64,000 nucleotides of DNA from Echinometra lucunter (GCA_029962745.1 CM057167.1:16824704-16888703); one strand, 5' to 3'; numbered from the stretch's first letter, positions 26,201 through 42,000 are shown. A program made the numbers and translations. The notes: generated from the sequence alone by a model not told the origin.

Positions 26201-29200
26201 TCGAAGCTGATAAGGATGCGACTTTTGTACCCCTGAGGGGCGGGGCAAGGGGATGAATCATGGACCCCTAGGGGCGACGAAGGCGATATCTTCATAACAT
26301 GAGCAGGCAAGGTGTCAAAGACGATGAAAGATGATACGTGAGGAGATAATACCTCATGTTATTAGCAGCGATGCACGATGATAGTTGAACTCATGCAGTC
26401 TAATTGTAATGTATTGCTCAATTTGGAAATAATTTGGAAATACTTTACAGGACGAAAGGGGAAGAGGAGGTTGATAATTAATGCTACATGTAATAAGGAG
26501 AGGCATCATTAAGAATTTCAGCAGAGCAATACTGTCATTTAAGGACAAGAGAATGATTAAGTTCTGGAACCTCTACAAGAGCTCTATGAAAAAAAAGTGC
26601 GCTTGAAAACAAAAAGAGTTCAGGTTAGCCACAAATGACCCTATGCATATTTTGCTAGAGCAAATTAGAAGATTTCTTTTTGTAAACATAATTGTTTTCT
26701 TAAACTGCAAGTCAGTAAATTAATTTTAAGAGCAGGGAACATTTAGGGTCAAGGGTGCAAAAACATTATTCCTTACATTTCATCCATCGGTCAATTATAA
26801 TCTAAATCCAGGTGTATGCAGGCAAATTTGTAGAAATACTAACCTAAAATAATAAATAATCACAAACTTCATGAACTATAAACTATCAGTCTCATGATAA
26901 ATACTGATGTAAGCCAATGAAACCCAATGAGGCATCCTTCCCGATGACCCTGTCTGCCAGATTATGAAAAACAATCTCACTCACCCACTCACATAAGATG
27001 TCAATTATCTGTCTACTATCTATATCCCATAACATCCCCTCAGACATAGATACTAAACCCCCTTTCAGACACAACAAATTCGTCGTATGGCTGTACCAAA
27101 CTGTATCGCTATACCGAAACTGTATAGCTACATGTATACATGAACGATGGATTTGTGTGTCTGAACACTAACGAAACAATGTATAAAGAAGCGTCGTATA
27201 ACAAAACTGGAGTTTGAGCATTGTTTCGACCTAGAACTCAATAAAGAATCACGGCCCGTGTGTGTCTGAATGTATTGAGACCAGAGAACGGTGTAACTGG
27301 GCGGGGCTTAACGTAAGCGTGGTCGAAGGAGACATGACCTTGCCATGGCAACATGCGCAGCACAAAATGTGCATCTATACGATGTTTCTTCTGAGAGGTC
27401 GGGATGTGTGTCTGAACGGTCAGTAGGCTATACGATGAAAATTTTATGTTTCTTTATTGAGTTTCGGTATAAATGTTTTGTGTCTGAACAGGGGTTAAGT
27501 CAATCAATTAGGCAATAGCATATTCTTTTCACAATCCATTTGACTGATAGCTGTCTACTGTCTAGGCGAGGGAATTAATTTTTCACTCTTGTATCTGTTT
27601 TGCTATTGTTTCTGGTCCGTCCCATACCCAACGACTATCGAGGCATTTCCTTTGCCCTAGCGGTGCCTCTTGTCTTCTTTTCAAGATCACGGAACCAACT
27701 CACTGGAGGACACTGGTGATGTGAAAACAATGTTTTTATTTTTTTTTAAATACAAAAACTTCGAATACCCTCCCGGTCACAGTGATTTGTGAATTTCTGA
27801 AAGAAATTCTTACCGCCTGTACAATGTGCAAAAAATATCAAAATTATGACCGGGGATTGAACCTGCAGCCTACAATTAACCCTCAGGTATACAGAACTTG
27901 TTTGCTTGATGACAAATCTTTTTGTACGCACACTGCTGCAAGTACTAAAGCCATTCCTGGACATCACAAAAAGTTATATACTAAGGCATAACATACAGTA
28001 TTATAATAGAGTGAATAATGGATGAATGATGATGTGATTTGGTCCTTAACTTGCTAGTTTGCTTTTTTAGTAAGCCTCCAGATAATCAGGCTAATTCAGA
28101 CCAGACAATGTGACTTCTCTTCCAAAAGATTTCTACAGAGTAGGTTTCAGAATTCGAGTAGAGAAGTAGAGAAAATAAAACTGATTTTAATTCTGCTTGC
28201 TAGATTCTGATCATTTACTGTAATCCATTCTATACAAACGTAATCTGATTTATGATATATGATCTATCATTTTTGGCATGATAATTGTGGGACCTCATAA
28301 AAGAGTCAAATTTCAGAACTTTTGTCCCACATTTTGCCAGTCCATTACTTTGGGGAGTGCACTGCACGAGTCCACTGCAAGGAAGAAATTCGATAAAGTA
28401 ACTAGTATAATGATGCATGCAAGAGATGCAATGGGGTGAAGAAACGCTTAAAACATCGCCTGAATGTACGGAATGCACTTCTTTACAATCCAAACAAAGA
28501 AAATATTGAGCGGGCAGGTTTTTCATTTCTTTCGCACAAAAGGTCTGGGCATTTTGCTACTCTTTTCATTCTTTTCTTTGTTTTTTTTTGTTTCCTCAAA
28601 GCTACCACAGGAAGGCAGGTATTCAACAGAAAGCATTGTGAAGGGGGACAATTAGGAGAACGAGACAAAAACTAGTTGTACAGATGGGTACTTTGAGTTT
28701 ATCTATTGATTAGCAAGCAATCGATGATGGTGCAATACACTTGCAGGCCTCTAACTTGCACTAACAAGGGATGAAGTCAATTCCAAGCTTGTTTTACCCC
28801 CTTGGAATTCTACTGTTTACATGCTGATCGATAAGAACCTGTACAAGTTTGCTCCAATTGTTGGCTAACTGCAACTTGGGTTCCAACATGTAGCCTTGGG
28901 TATTGCCAAAACATTGGCAATGGCTATTCAATTGCATATTCCCTTGCACATGTTGTATAAAGTACACATGTAAGCCATCTTGTCGGTACTGCTGTTTTAA
29001 CTACATGTATATGTACATGTACATGTACAGATGTATTCTCTGTTTTTCCTTTTAAACAATTCCAATGCATTTATCTAAGTTTTTTATGTCTATAACAAAT
29101 AAATAAATTGTAAAAGAAAAAGAAGTACCTTTATATACATTGTAGGTGCATTCAAGTTAATATGTATCAGACAGGACATATGTTCAAAAGCAATAAAAAC

Positions 29201-30003
29201 TTTTATGATCATGTACATATATGTATGATGTCACCCACAACCTTGCCCCTCAAAAAGGAAACATCATTTCATATTGCCTCCAGACATCATTCAAATACTG
29301 CACAAACGTTTTCTTGTTCACATAGAATGATTCCTGTTCGCACAAAGATCAGCTTCTAGCTTTATACATATAAGACGACTGATATTCAATAAAATAAGCT
29401 CTGTTTGTACTTGAAAACCACAGAACCCTTGTGGTCCATATTTCTTTATCTATGTGCACTCAGAATCTAATCCTGCTGACTCACAATAGAAAAGCCCAAA
29501 ATACCTGACATAGTTGGGGCAAATCGTTGGTCGACTTTGCCACCAAGGACATTCTTCTTACACCCCATCTCGTTCCCCAACATTTGTTCTGAATACAATT
29601 CCGCAGGAAGCCAATAAGGACTCAATCAGGGATCAACATTTTTTTCCCCGTTTTACCTTTTGTAAATAGAATTAATTTTGAAATTGACATAAAAGTTATG
29701 AAATGGTGGTTTCTCTTTGAAAAGAGTTAACGGTACATGCAGGGATAATTTTCATTGGACAATGGTAGTCATGGAAACAAAACAGGTGTGATAAACATGA
29801 TGGGCTAGTGATCTTGGCATATAATGACTCAGTTACGACTGATTTACGAGCGAGTCAATATTGATCCTGTCAAGAAATCATATTTGCTCACATCTATTTA
29901 GACATGAATTGAAAAGTGTTATGTGAAACAATCTAATCTCTCAAACTACATGTAATATTTTCATTGTCCTTCACATATACCATTATAATATCACCATGTT
30001 TCA

Positions 30004-30037
<34 letters not shown>

Positions 30038-33000
30038 AAAAATATCCCATATTTCATGTATGACAATCCAATAGTGAAATTTGGGGAGGTTGAATTGACA
30101 AATCTACAAATTTCTCTGCGATCACGTTCAACAAATATTGCGGAGTCTCAATGACATGGTAGTCTATTTCTGTCCTGATTATGTAGGATTGTACATTGTA
30201 CATGTAGGTCTTATAAAAGAAAAAAAAAATCAAAAATAGTTTAGAGAAGGAATTACAAATGAGATATATTTGAAAATGGTAAACATTCATGTATATACAT
30301 GATCACATCCATGTAAAGTCTATATGTATGTACATGTATCTGTTTGCACAGAGATTTGAGACATATTTGGGGCATACCTTATGGACTTTTGACTCAGATA
30401 AGCAAGACATTTTGAAAGTCATCGCTCAAAAATGTCAAGAGGTATGCCAATTTGCTTGATAGTTGAGTAACCCTATACCAAAAGGTGCTCCATTCTCTCA
30501 CCTTGACTTCTCCGAGTCTTAACCTACATTTCTTGAGAAAGGAAAAAAAAAAATTGCCGTGAGATCTGTAGGCAAATAGCTAACTGAGCTTGTAAGGTTT
30601 CAGGTAGTTCTGTTTTCTAGGGCAAGAATCTGTTGTGACATATGAGGCAGGCCTACATGTACATGCAAGAGTGCGGTTTCTAGTACAATTTCTGGAAGAG
30701 AATCTGTTTTAAAACCTCTTTTACGAGTATATGACGTCTTTGGAAAATTGAAATCACAATTTCTTTCATTTCTTCATTTCGTTTCGCTTTATTTATGTCA
30801 GTTTTCAAATGCTCCTTTGCATTGGGTTTCTAAAATATACTCCTGCATGTACATGTATGTCTAAAGACTGACATACATGTACATGTACGAAGCAGCAAAC
30901 CCCTGTGGCAAACCCCAGCCGGGAGGGAGGGGGGGGGGGGGTGTTGCATAAATGAATCGTATAAAGGCTGCACAATAAACCCCGCCAAGGCGTAAATCAT
31001 CTTGTTGGCCTCCTGGCAGCAAAAAAGTATGAACCATTCAAATTCTCATAAAATTAGCACAAAATGGGACATCACATGCCTTTAGTGACGCGGTAAAAAA
31101 AAGGGGGGGTTTCCTCAGGGATATTTGAAAGAGCCTTGATCTTGCTACCCCCCCCCCCCCCTTGCTACCACACTGTTTTCAAGTGTATTCAGGTTTAACA
31201 ATAATACTAATAAATGACTTCCTGCTCAGAGCTGCAAGTTAATCAATAGACTCCTGACTCATCTGTTGACGAAACAAAAATATTGGAAGATAATACTAAT
31301 AGAGCTAAGCCCGAAAAAAAAAAGTCAAAGAAACAACTGTGTTTTCTAAGATTAGGCCCAGGACTTAATAGCCAGGGGATCTATGCTTGGTTGAATATGT
31401 TAGGAACAGGACCAGTGGCACTAACCTAACAAAGATTCCCATAGAGCACAGGAGTTTTGGAAGGGGGCAGAGGGGTACATTGCCATCGTTTCTGATGCAT
31501 CTCATTAGTTCGGCAATGGTGCAGAATATGCATTTAAATGATCTATTTTGAGCAGTGTAAGTAAATGAGGTATGAATTTATTTAATTCCCGTTCATAATA
31601 AACAAAAACATACAAGATTGTAAGTACAGAATAATAGACTACACCCTGTACAATATTCCTCACCGTTCTGACCTAGATTTGACTTAGAGGTAGCAAAATA
31701 GAGGTTGCTTGAAGCCTTGAACAAGAACTGAACCTTCCTAAAACTAGGTTTGTTATTTAGGGGCATGGGGATTGGGGAGTAAAAATTATTTACTTAGTCA
31801 TTTCACATCTAATAAACATTACTTTCATGCCAATGCTTAGAACATACATGTACGTGTACTACAAGTCCACCTAACAAAAAAAATGTGTAAAAATAGCATT
31901 TACAAGTGTCCAGGGTTTGAATGTATTATTGAATATCAATGGTTTACAACAATGACAGGACAGTTGTGCAATTTGTTTGTACACATATATTTTCCACAAA
32001 TCTAGGTCACCAAACAGCCTTCTTCGAAAGTCCTCCATGATCCTTCATAAAGTACCTGTATATGTAATAGTATGCAGGTAGACCTACGTGTATGATACTT
32101 AGCACTTGAGTTTGACCTGGAAAAAAAAAAATCCATTTTGGCTGGCCACAATACAGTGTGTTGTCACTGCAGCCACTGGATGACCCTGATAGCTTTTCCT
32201 TCTTGGCAGACTCATCTCACCACAACATCCAATCACGAGATGAGCTACCAATCACCTGATCAATATTCTAATCACATGACCAAGTCTCTCCATGAAGACA
32301 AGGATAGTTACCACAGGACAGTCATCAGCCATCCCTAGAACAATACCATGATTGGATATGCAGGACTGGTCAGGAGGAGGTACATGTGTGAGTCAGTTGA
32401 TTACAATTCAATACTAGAAATTGAACATGATAGATTTGTATGCAAAACCGAGCTAAGGACATGTTTGACAAGCATGAGTATGTACTTATATAGATGTACA
32501 GGCACTTGATTTCGTTCAATTTCTCATGCATGAAAGATGTACCCGCTTCTTGCGACAGCCTCTCAAGAGAGGAATAGAGTGAAAACCCCATCAAAACCTG
32601 TGATGAGGACCATGAACCAATTACTTGTAAATTTGCTGAACAGCAAGTGCACACATGATGTCAAATTTATCCCCCCCCCCTCCCCTCTCCTTCCCCTCCT
32701 CTCCTAACTCACTTGTATAGCTCGGATTCCCCAGAGACGGTTTTCCGGATGAATTTGATATTCATTTTGCTGGGAAACATATGTCAGGTGGAAAATTTGT
32801 CTCCCTCGCCTGGTGGCTAAGGGAATGACTCATAAATCATGTGCTAGATGAGGCCAGGGCTCTAGCTGAGACAAGGCTGACAAAGTCAAAATAACGTTGT
32901 TATGTAGATGTATCTAGAGAGTAACTGGAGTAAGTGTACACAAAGAGCTTTACGACACATACATGTATCCATGTTTTAATTGTCTGAATGCTGAATAGCA

Positions 33001-36000
33001 ATTGGCAAAACATCAGATCATAGGGTTGAGCATCATTTGAATTATGGCACAAATGAGATTTCTGAAATGCAAATCTACACAACATCTAAAAAAAAAATGT
33101 TTGTTTTTCTACTACGTAAGAATGTATTTCGGTTCAAAACTACAGATATCGTTACAACGTTTTCTTGCAAAGACACATACATGTACATGCACATGTATAT
33201 AAAAGAGGATTCATGAACAGAATTCAAGAAATGATGACACCCCCTCCAAAAAATAATAGTGAATTAAATTTTGTGCTTTTTTATGTACTTCTCAGAAATA
33301 CCTTTAAACTTCTATGTGTAAGCATGATTTTGTGCTTTATTTGCCAAGCTTTTATGTGAGTGGGAGGTATCTTGAATTCCTTGCGTCAGTAAAAAATTCT
33401 TGAAAACAACAAATTTCGACCAATTCAAGCAAAGCGAGTCACTGACCAGGAAACAAAATATACTCCTCCTACAGTCAACAACATGTTTACTTGGTCTTTT
33501 GACCAACAAGTGAAACCCACGATGAAAACCCTGTCTTACAAGTAGGAAATCATTCCAAAACAAACTTAAGATACTGGTACTCAGTAGTAAATAGGATCAG
33601 AATTGTTGAAAGTCAGAGGCCAAGTAATGCCCAACAAAAGATTGGCCGAAAATTTGCATTAATCCATCTCTTTTGAATTAGTGCCTCGTCTGGTGGTCTT
33701 TTATGACCATGATTTTTGGAGGACCGAGGGTCTCCGAACTTCTTTTTGAGTGGGGTCGCAGACCTCTTAATTGGTGAGTGGGCCACTCTCCCACCCTGCT
33801 TACAAATAGAATTAGGACATTATGGATGATTTGTATTGTCTTCAGGAATGAGAAGAGCACTGTAATTCTCAATGGTATGTTAAGTGAAGTCACTGACTCC
33901 CCTCTAAGAGTGCATGGAGAACCGAGAAGGTTTAAAACTGTCAACATTGGGGAAAGAACTTGGGAAGTTGGGACCTAAAATATTCTCATAAAACACTGAA
34001 ATGAAAGAAAAGAGCATTAGCATTACACCAGGGTATCGTTTCACCTGCACATTTTGAACCGTCCTAGATTACTTGTAAGTTGTAACCAGGGTAGGTTTAC
34101 ATGTAGGCCAGCTACATGTAGGCCCTAGATCATAAAGAGTGCCTGAATACATGTAGGGTTTGTTTCTTATCAAGCACTTTTGTTGACTACTGGTATCAGG
34201 GGAAAATATACATGTATGTACCCGGAGCTTAACATCTTTTGATTCTTTTCACAAAGAAGTTTAACCATTTCCTGTAGATCTACATACCTTTCATGTTTAC
34301 TCATGCACATGTACATACATTTCAGCTAAAACATGAAGCTACAGTGAAACCTGTATATAAAGACCACCCAAGGGAGACAAGAAACGCAGTCTTTATGAGC
34401 AGGTGGTCTTTATGGACAGGTTTCTTTAGAACATGTTTCAATGGGAAAAGGAGACTGGGAACGAGGTTTGTTTTGCTAACTCTAATTCACACCTATCCCA
34501 CACGCATCTTACAAACAAGACCACAAAAAATGTACACTATACTGGCACACAGGACTGCAAACTTTGTGGGTACATGTGTAGACACTTATGTCCTTGAACA
34601 AGGCAATTTATCTCCATTGTTATTTATCGTACATTAAAATGAATTATCGGGCTATAGGTTTATCAATACCAACGTATGCATGTATGTTTCTTAAAAGAAA
34701 GAAGAAAAAGATTGTTGTACTTTAGGTGCGCAGTACATGTATATGGTGAAATACTACTGAGAAGTCAGCCTTTTTTAGCAGTTTGTAAGACACTTGTTAT
34801 TCACCATGATCAAGGACAGTACAGTATAACGTACACTGTATGCATGAAATAAAAACATGCATCACAATGGCTATGTCAGTACAGGACAAGAAAAAGACAA
34901 ACTAGTGAGAAAAAAAGAATAAAAATTGGATGTAAATCTATCACAAAAGCCACTCTGAAATATCTGCAATCGTTCAAGTTACACATCTATTTGTTGTACT
35001 ACCGGTCATTTTTAGTGTGGGTTTAATAGGCTTTTCTTTTTATTCCTTCCATTTTTTATTTTTTTCCGATTTCCTCCAGTTTGGAAAGTCTCGCATTCCT
35101 ACACCCTACACAACCAGGCTTTGGTGAGTGCAAACGAAAAAGCGCTCAACCTGCCTTACACATGTCATTGGTTTCGAAGTATTTAAAGAATTTCATGGCC
35201 GGCTTCCCCTTCTCTTTCTCTTTCTTTCTTTGGCTCTCTCCATGAACTTGATTGAACTGCTCCTGAAAATATTCCTGGGCTCGTCTCTCACGCCCACATC
35301 TTTTAATCTTTCATTTCTCATTTTCAATTTTTTTTTTTTCATACAACTTTTTTTTTTAAATAAAAAGAATCATAGCACAGGATAGCCATGAATAACCTGT
35401 CTTTCACGTTTCAATTCTGATTTTCAGAACTAATCTATGAACATTTTACCCAATTGATATATGTTACAAATGTAGGTTTCATTTCTGGAACTAAAATAGA
35501 TTCTTCAAATAAGAAATGACTTAATGTCATGTTATCATGGTTACGGAAACAAAAATTGTGTGACTTGCGTCAGTACTCTGCAAAGCATGATGCAATTCTC
35601 TATCAGAGTATTGCGTCATATTGATATAGCTGAAATATCTAGTTTCTGGTTTGAGAACCAATGTTTTGGGGTTTTTTAAAAATACATACTGGGCAAATCA
35701 TTTAAAACAAAATTTGTCCAAATCATGATAAAAAACTGCTTAAAATTCTCTTCAAGAGCCTGAGAGCCAAAGAGATAATTCCAGACGAAACAAGGTCCAA
35801 AGTGGCCTTTCAATCCCTTCCAGTCTACTGGTCAACGATTGTCGAGATGGGAACTGACCGCTCCACCTGACCAATGGACACTGACCAACGAGGCCAATCC
35901 TAATGATGCAGAACTCTTGGGTCAAGCCATACAAATGTTCATTGAAGACTAGAAGAATAAGGGAAGGGGGTTGCAAGAACTCAAACAAACAAGATTTTTT

Positions 36001-39000
36001 TGCAACAACAACTACATGTACACCTGTACATACTGTATGAAAGATGTTTGTTGCCATAAAAATAAACTGATTAACAATAAAAAATGCATTTTATGTCAAG
36101 TAAGCATAACAGAACTGCCAGGACAAACAATACACTCAGTAAGTAAGTCATAGTCACAAGGTGATGTGTGTGTGTGTGGGGGGGGGGGTTTCCATAAAAC
36201 ACAAAATGAAGGAGGACAAAACCATAAAAGGAACAAAGTACTCACATCACTTCTCCCTCTAAATGCAAATTTCGTCAGACTGCCTGAGGGATTGGTACAT
36301 TGTTGGAAATTTTCATCATCTAAGAAGTTCTTTTAAAAAGAGAGGTGATCTCTTTGATTGAAAGGTGGTTGTTAAGCAGAGTACTTCTTTCTACATGTAT
36401 CCTATGTACCGGTACATGTAGTTCGTGCATGACAAGTGAGACTGTCCATAACAACGAGCAGACCTTTCAGCTAAATACAGTCTCACACGTTCCCTGTGGA
36501 GATGATTAAGAGCCTTAAAAGCAATTTGTGGTTCTTGATTCGGATTAAAAAAACCGCTCTTAACTTGGTGACGTCACCCTTAAACAGATAAAGATTTGAG
36601 TACATAGCAACAGCAGCCAAGAGAATTGACAAGCAGATGTCAGCTGTGTGTTGCAGATTACGCCAAACCCCTGTCTCCAGGAAAGGTTCTCTGCTGTATC
36701 CAAGCTTTTCCACGATTTTCTGACAGTCAAAATGGGAAAGAAGCCTGCGGTTGCTCACATCGATAAAATTCATGTCTGTTTGTAATTTTTTTTAGAACAA
36801 AACTATACACAGACATTATTGAAGGGTGGAGGTGTACTTTACAAGCGCAGACTTTAGACTATTTCAGGATGAAAACACAGGCTCATACAAACATTTGAGA
36901 GGAATACTGCCATTCAATGACGAAAGGAAGCAACTCTGATTTTTTCCAGATTAGACCAGATTCTTTTCCAGATTTTTTTCTTTCCAGATTCTCAATTTTG
37001 GGTACTGCTCTACATATACATGTACATGATGATGAAGAACTTGTCAAGATCACATGGTTCCCAATTTCTGAAATACACTTACTGTATAAACATATCAACG
37101 ACATAAGGAATACATTGTAACCAGGCCCCTAAAGCTTCGCCATTTTGTCCAGATTCATTCGAAGGCAGACCTAAGCACCATCAATATTTTATGAGCAAAA
37201 ATGAATAATTCATTTTGTAAGATGATTCCAAGGAGTCGCATGCGTTTGTGTATGTTTTAAAACATTACGCCCATCAGCTAAAAATATGCGCAATGATGCA
37301 TTAAATCAAAGTATCATAATAAAAGTGATACGCGCCACACGCGCAGTAGATATGAACAATGCAACAAAAACGGGTGCTTAGGTCGACCTTCAAATAATCC
37401 GAAAGAGGCGGGGCCTAGTGCCATTCGCGTAATGATATAAGCGTGTGCTGCTTTTCGTCTAGTAAATTTATTATGTCTATGATTGTAACTAACTCCAAAG
37501 ATTTTCACTAAAACAGAGACATAATTGCTTCATTTACCAAGAAACTCATTCTACAGAGTTCCTTCCTTATGATATTGGATGGCAGAACACATATGTGAAG
37601 GATGGGCAATTTTGAGGTTCAGTGCGAGTTAAGCACTGAACTACACGTACAGACAAACATAGTGTAAGTACATGTAACTCTGAGGAAACAAAGTAGAAAA
37701 CAACTTCTGGTCCAAAAATGATATAATGTACATGTATACAAAAGGAAAATCAAAAATCTAATGACCTCCCCCCCCCCCCCCCCCTCCTCTCTCTCTCTCT
37801 TTTTTTGTTTTTGTTTTTTCTTCTTTTAACCTTTCATGAAGAAGGTTACATGTACCAGTATGAAACAAGGTTCACCTTGAAGGGACTACCAGTATTTTGA
37901 CAGTGTACATGTATCATCTGTATAGGCCTTCATAAACTGTCTGAAAATTTTATCAACAGAATGGCCAGTACGTAGTTTCTGCAGTGCTCAATGCACTACA
38001 TGTATCATCTGTATAGGCCTTCATAAACTGTCTGAAAATTTTATCAACAGAATGGCCAGTACGTAGTTTCTGCAGTGCTCAATGCACTAACTATGCTACA
38101 TACCATACAGTACGTGTACAGTAAGTTAATCTTTTAGCAAATTCTTCCACAGAGCATAAGAACGTACTCGCTTGCATTTCTTTCAATTGTTGGAGCAGTC
38201 TTAATCCCAGGGTAAGCCTGGATAAGAAGCTTGTCTCCTTGTAGAGTTCACAGACTCACAAGCATGTAACAGAGAGAGATAGAGAGAGAGAGAGAGAGAG
38301 GAGAAGAGAAGGGGAGACATAGAGAATCACAAACAAATGTGACAGTGTTTCCTGGTTCATCTCAAGGAAGTAGTGTCCTTTTCTTCTTCATATATTTTTT
38401 TTTTTCGCTCTCTTTTATCAAGAACACATATTACTCAATGTCATCTGACTGCCTCAGCCATGAAGATTTTTCTCTTCTGGTATTCATTATCTCTATCAAG
38501 GGGTCAATCTGTACATGTATTTCAAAGTGTGATAACATCATTTCAGATTTTCAAGCAATGTCTTCAAAGTTAAATACACTGTACATGTCCCAGCTAATTT
38601 TAGCACCGGAATAGGGCAAATTAAACTTCCAAGTCCATAGAATGTGTACTTTGAATGTGTGTCTAAAAGCTTTGCATAGAAAAAAACTGCTGGGCAAATA
38701 TTGACAAGAATTTTAATAGAGAAATGAGAGATCTTCTTTTTCTATTCAATTATGTGCCTGGAAATGACATTGACAGTATATAAAAGGACATGCTTCAGCT
38801 ACTAACTACCGCATACTATATGTGCTATAAAACAATATGTCATAAAGATGAAATGGATGATAAATCAAATACGTCATTGTTCTTTCCTTTTCATTGATCT
38901 TCCTGACAGCCGCTTTTCACAGAGGATAAAAATAAACTTTGCCCTATCCTAATGAATGTGATTTCAGAGAAGATTCTCTTTGGAAATATTCCCTACAAGT

Positions 39001-42000
39001 AGTCTGCAGCAAGTTCATGTTTCATATCAGTTTCACTTCCTTATTGCATGTACATGTACTGTAGTCTCTACATGTACCATAAATTGTTATCATGTATGTA
39101 ATGATGCATATATGGGATCCTGTTGTTGTTGGGTTGTTTGTTTTTCCTTCAACATGCAATAAAAACAACAGGTGTGCTGCTGAAACGACCACTGAATTCC
39201 TTCCTGAGCTCAGATAACACATGCAAGTACATGTATACACTTATAGGCCTGTAGTGTAGGAGGAGTACCTGTTAATCGATCAATAAGACCGGACACAGTC
39301 ATTGAGATAATATTGATTACCTCTTTGGCAGTGATACCTGGGAATTTCTTATTTCTCATAATACAGTTTCTCTACCTGTGGATCTATATGAGTACATGAA
39401 CATGTACATGTAGGAATGGTGGCTACATATGAACATCATGCCAAAGATGCTGACTCACTAAAGAGTGAATGTAAAACAGAAATACACTGTGGAATCCATT
39501 ACTGGGTACCGGTATTCCAATTTCCTTGGCTACTTAAATACTTTTTCAAGCATTTTTCTCCCTTTTGCCTTCCTTCCTATTTTTCATTAGAACTGAAGTG
39601 CAATGTCAAAAGAAACTTAGCATAGTGCCCTACAACTCTCCTGACCAAAATAAACTCACTATATTGGTCTGTTATCCTACAGCAAGAGAAAGAAATGTCC
39701 CTGGAAGAGGCGACAGCCAATAAAGAATAACAAAAAGCACTCCTTTTTTCTCAAATTTGAATGGAAACAAAGTTCAAAACGCTCCTGGGAAACGTGTAAC
39801 TAACGATGACTCACCCTGTTCAACGTGCAGCAACGAGTGTGCAGACCATAGTCTCTCATTTTAGACTTTAGTTGGAGCTTGTCCTGGCTCATGCTCTAGT
39901 ACTGTGTATGTCACTCAAGTTCAAAGTTTCATACTAAACACCTACAGGTATTCAGAATTTCAGATAAGGAATATTCTTTGAGACAAGAAGTTTGTACACT
40001 AATTTGTGTTATTCTTCTCTTGACCTGCATTCCTTCTGCATTGCATGAAGAGCCTTTAAAAATGTGCAAACTTGCGACATCGTAAAAGACTAGTGTCAAG
40101 GCATCCCTGCCGGCTCAAATTGAGTACATGCCTTCTTCAAATAAAAGAAGAAAACAAGATTAGATTGCTGCTGGACTTTATACATTTCTTCTCCTTTATC
40201 GTATTGTTTGAACATTGCTGTGCTAAATTTACATAAATTGCAATTTGCAAACATTTGACATTCCAGAAGCAGACAAGAAGGTGCCACATGGATCATTATG
40301 AAGATATACAAATTATTATATGACATAATATGACAGCATGAGGATTTATGGTATTCACCATGTGGTTAGTCCTGATAAGAACTGTTGGTTTAAAAGAAAT
40401 AGATAAGGAGGAAAGTACTCTCCTGCTTCTTCCAGAGGACTACTGAGAATGTGCTTCTTTCATGAATGTACATGTATGATAGCCCTGAAAGAACCTGTGA
40501 AACTCGATGTTTCGAACAGCTTGACTGTTCATCCTCGTGGAGTGAGCTCAGTGAGGAGCAGGGAAAAAAATACACGAGGGCCTGGGGGAAATACGCCCCC
40601 GAAACGCCAAAAAGAGCCCTGGAAAACTAAAAAAGAGCCCCTGAAATTCTCATAGGGTCTAATGTAAACTGTAATACAATGCAGAAAATTTGGGCGGGTG
40701 GGCTCAAAAAGTAGCCCCGGAAAAAAAAATAATTAATTTTTTCCCTGGTGAGGAGTAAACCCTGTTATCTACACCACCATGCAAGTAATTTCCTAGTTAA
40801 ATCATATTAAAATGTACATGACTAGGAATAAATTCTATTTTGCCATACAAAGTAGTACTAATCTAATTATGGCACTTTTTACTTTTATACTTTTATTTAC
40901 CAAGGATTTCTCCTCTCTTTCCTCTTTTTGGGTCAGGTACAAAAGCAGGCTTGTTCCAACATGCAGACCAACCCTTTTTTTTTTATGTTATCCCTGCAGA
41001 TCTACATACACCCCCAAAATTCCAACCCTATCCTCCTCTGCCAACACTGTAACTAAGCTGCTCTTTGTTGTATTAGAAGGGGATTTAAAGTCTGTGAGAG
41101 GACCATCTGTAGTTGAACTCCAAGAGATGAGAGGCTTTGTGGTTTTAGAGATTCTGCTGCATGAACTTCTTTGTTTGTGGGTTCAGGATCAATGGACTGA
41201 TTCAGAAATCTGCTTGAAAGCATCAGACCTGGACCACAGGCGTACAATGGCATGGCAAGAACTGTGACGCTAAACCATGCATGCTGCTCACTCTGGCTAA
41301 ACGTGGATGATCAGTATTACCGGTACTCAAATTTCATGGCACAAATTCTGTGCCTGAATACTGATTCTGAACATGTATTTTAAGATTTGAAGCCTGTATC
41401 AAATGGCTAACAAATTTAACATCAGTTATGCTGGAATAAGTATCTTGGTAATTAAAATTTAACAGTTCTCCTTTATTGCATGTAAAGGCTAAGCACAACT
41501 GAATAAATGAATAATACCCAAAAAAAAAAAAAAAAAAAGAGAAAAAAATAATGAACGATGAATAATGGCACTGTAATATTTCAGTTAGGTAGGGTGGGGG
41601 GTTGGGTGTCCGGACGGGTAACAAAAATGAAGCCTTCTTTTTTGTCTTTGGATTAAACATAAACTATGCATTGATTTGTGCTAATCATCATCGATATTTG
41701 TTCTCTATAATATTGTCTAACATTTTGGGCTAAAACATTTAAGAGATTTGCTTGTGAACTTTTTCAATTGGCTGGTTAAAATCGACTGCCGGATACACAA
41801 CCTGTCCGGACACCCAACAACTGGGTATACATGTAAATTTGTAAATGTACATCATAACACCACTAAACTCGATCATTATAACTAAAATGATTACCTTTTT
41901 TCCCGGCCTTTATTACCCTCTTTATTACCGCTGAATTTTCCAAAAGTTCCAGTATGCAAATGTGTATCATTCAATTCATATTCATCTAGATCTATGTCAG

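Noticed and set aside
27850..27930. tRNA-like B box on the minus strand (GGTTCAATCCCCGG).
   Set aside because: No A box at proper distance and no SINE body; insufficient for a call.
35083..35126. Possible 44 bp plus-strand exon with a good pyrimidine tract, CAG acceptor and GTGAGT donor.
   Set aside because: No partner exon, no recognisable peptide; splice-like signals this short occur by chance in a 20 kb intron.
40812..41267. 151-codon plus-strand open frame.
   Set aside because: Hydrophobic, AT-driven composition at its start, no recognisable domain, no splice sites, antisense to a large intron; chance length for AT-rich DNA is plausible.
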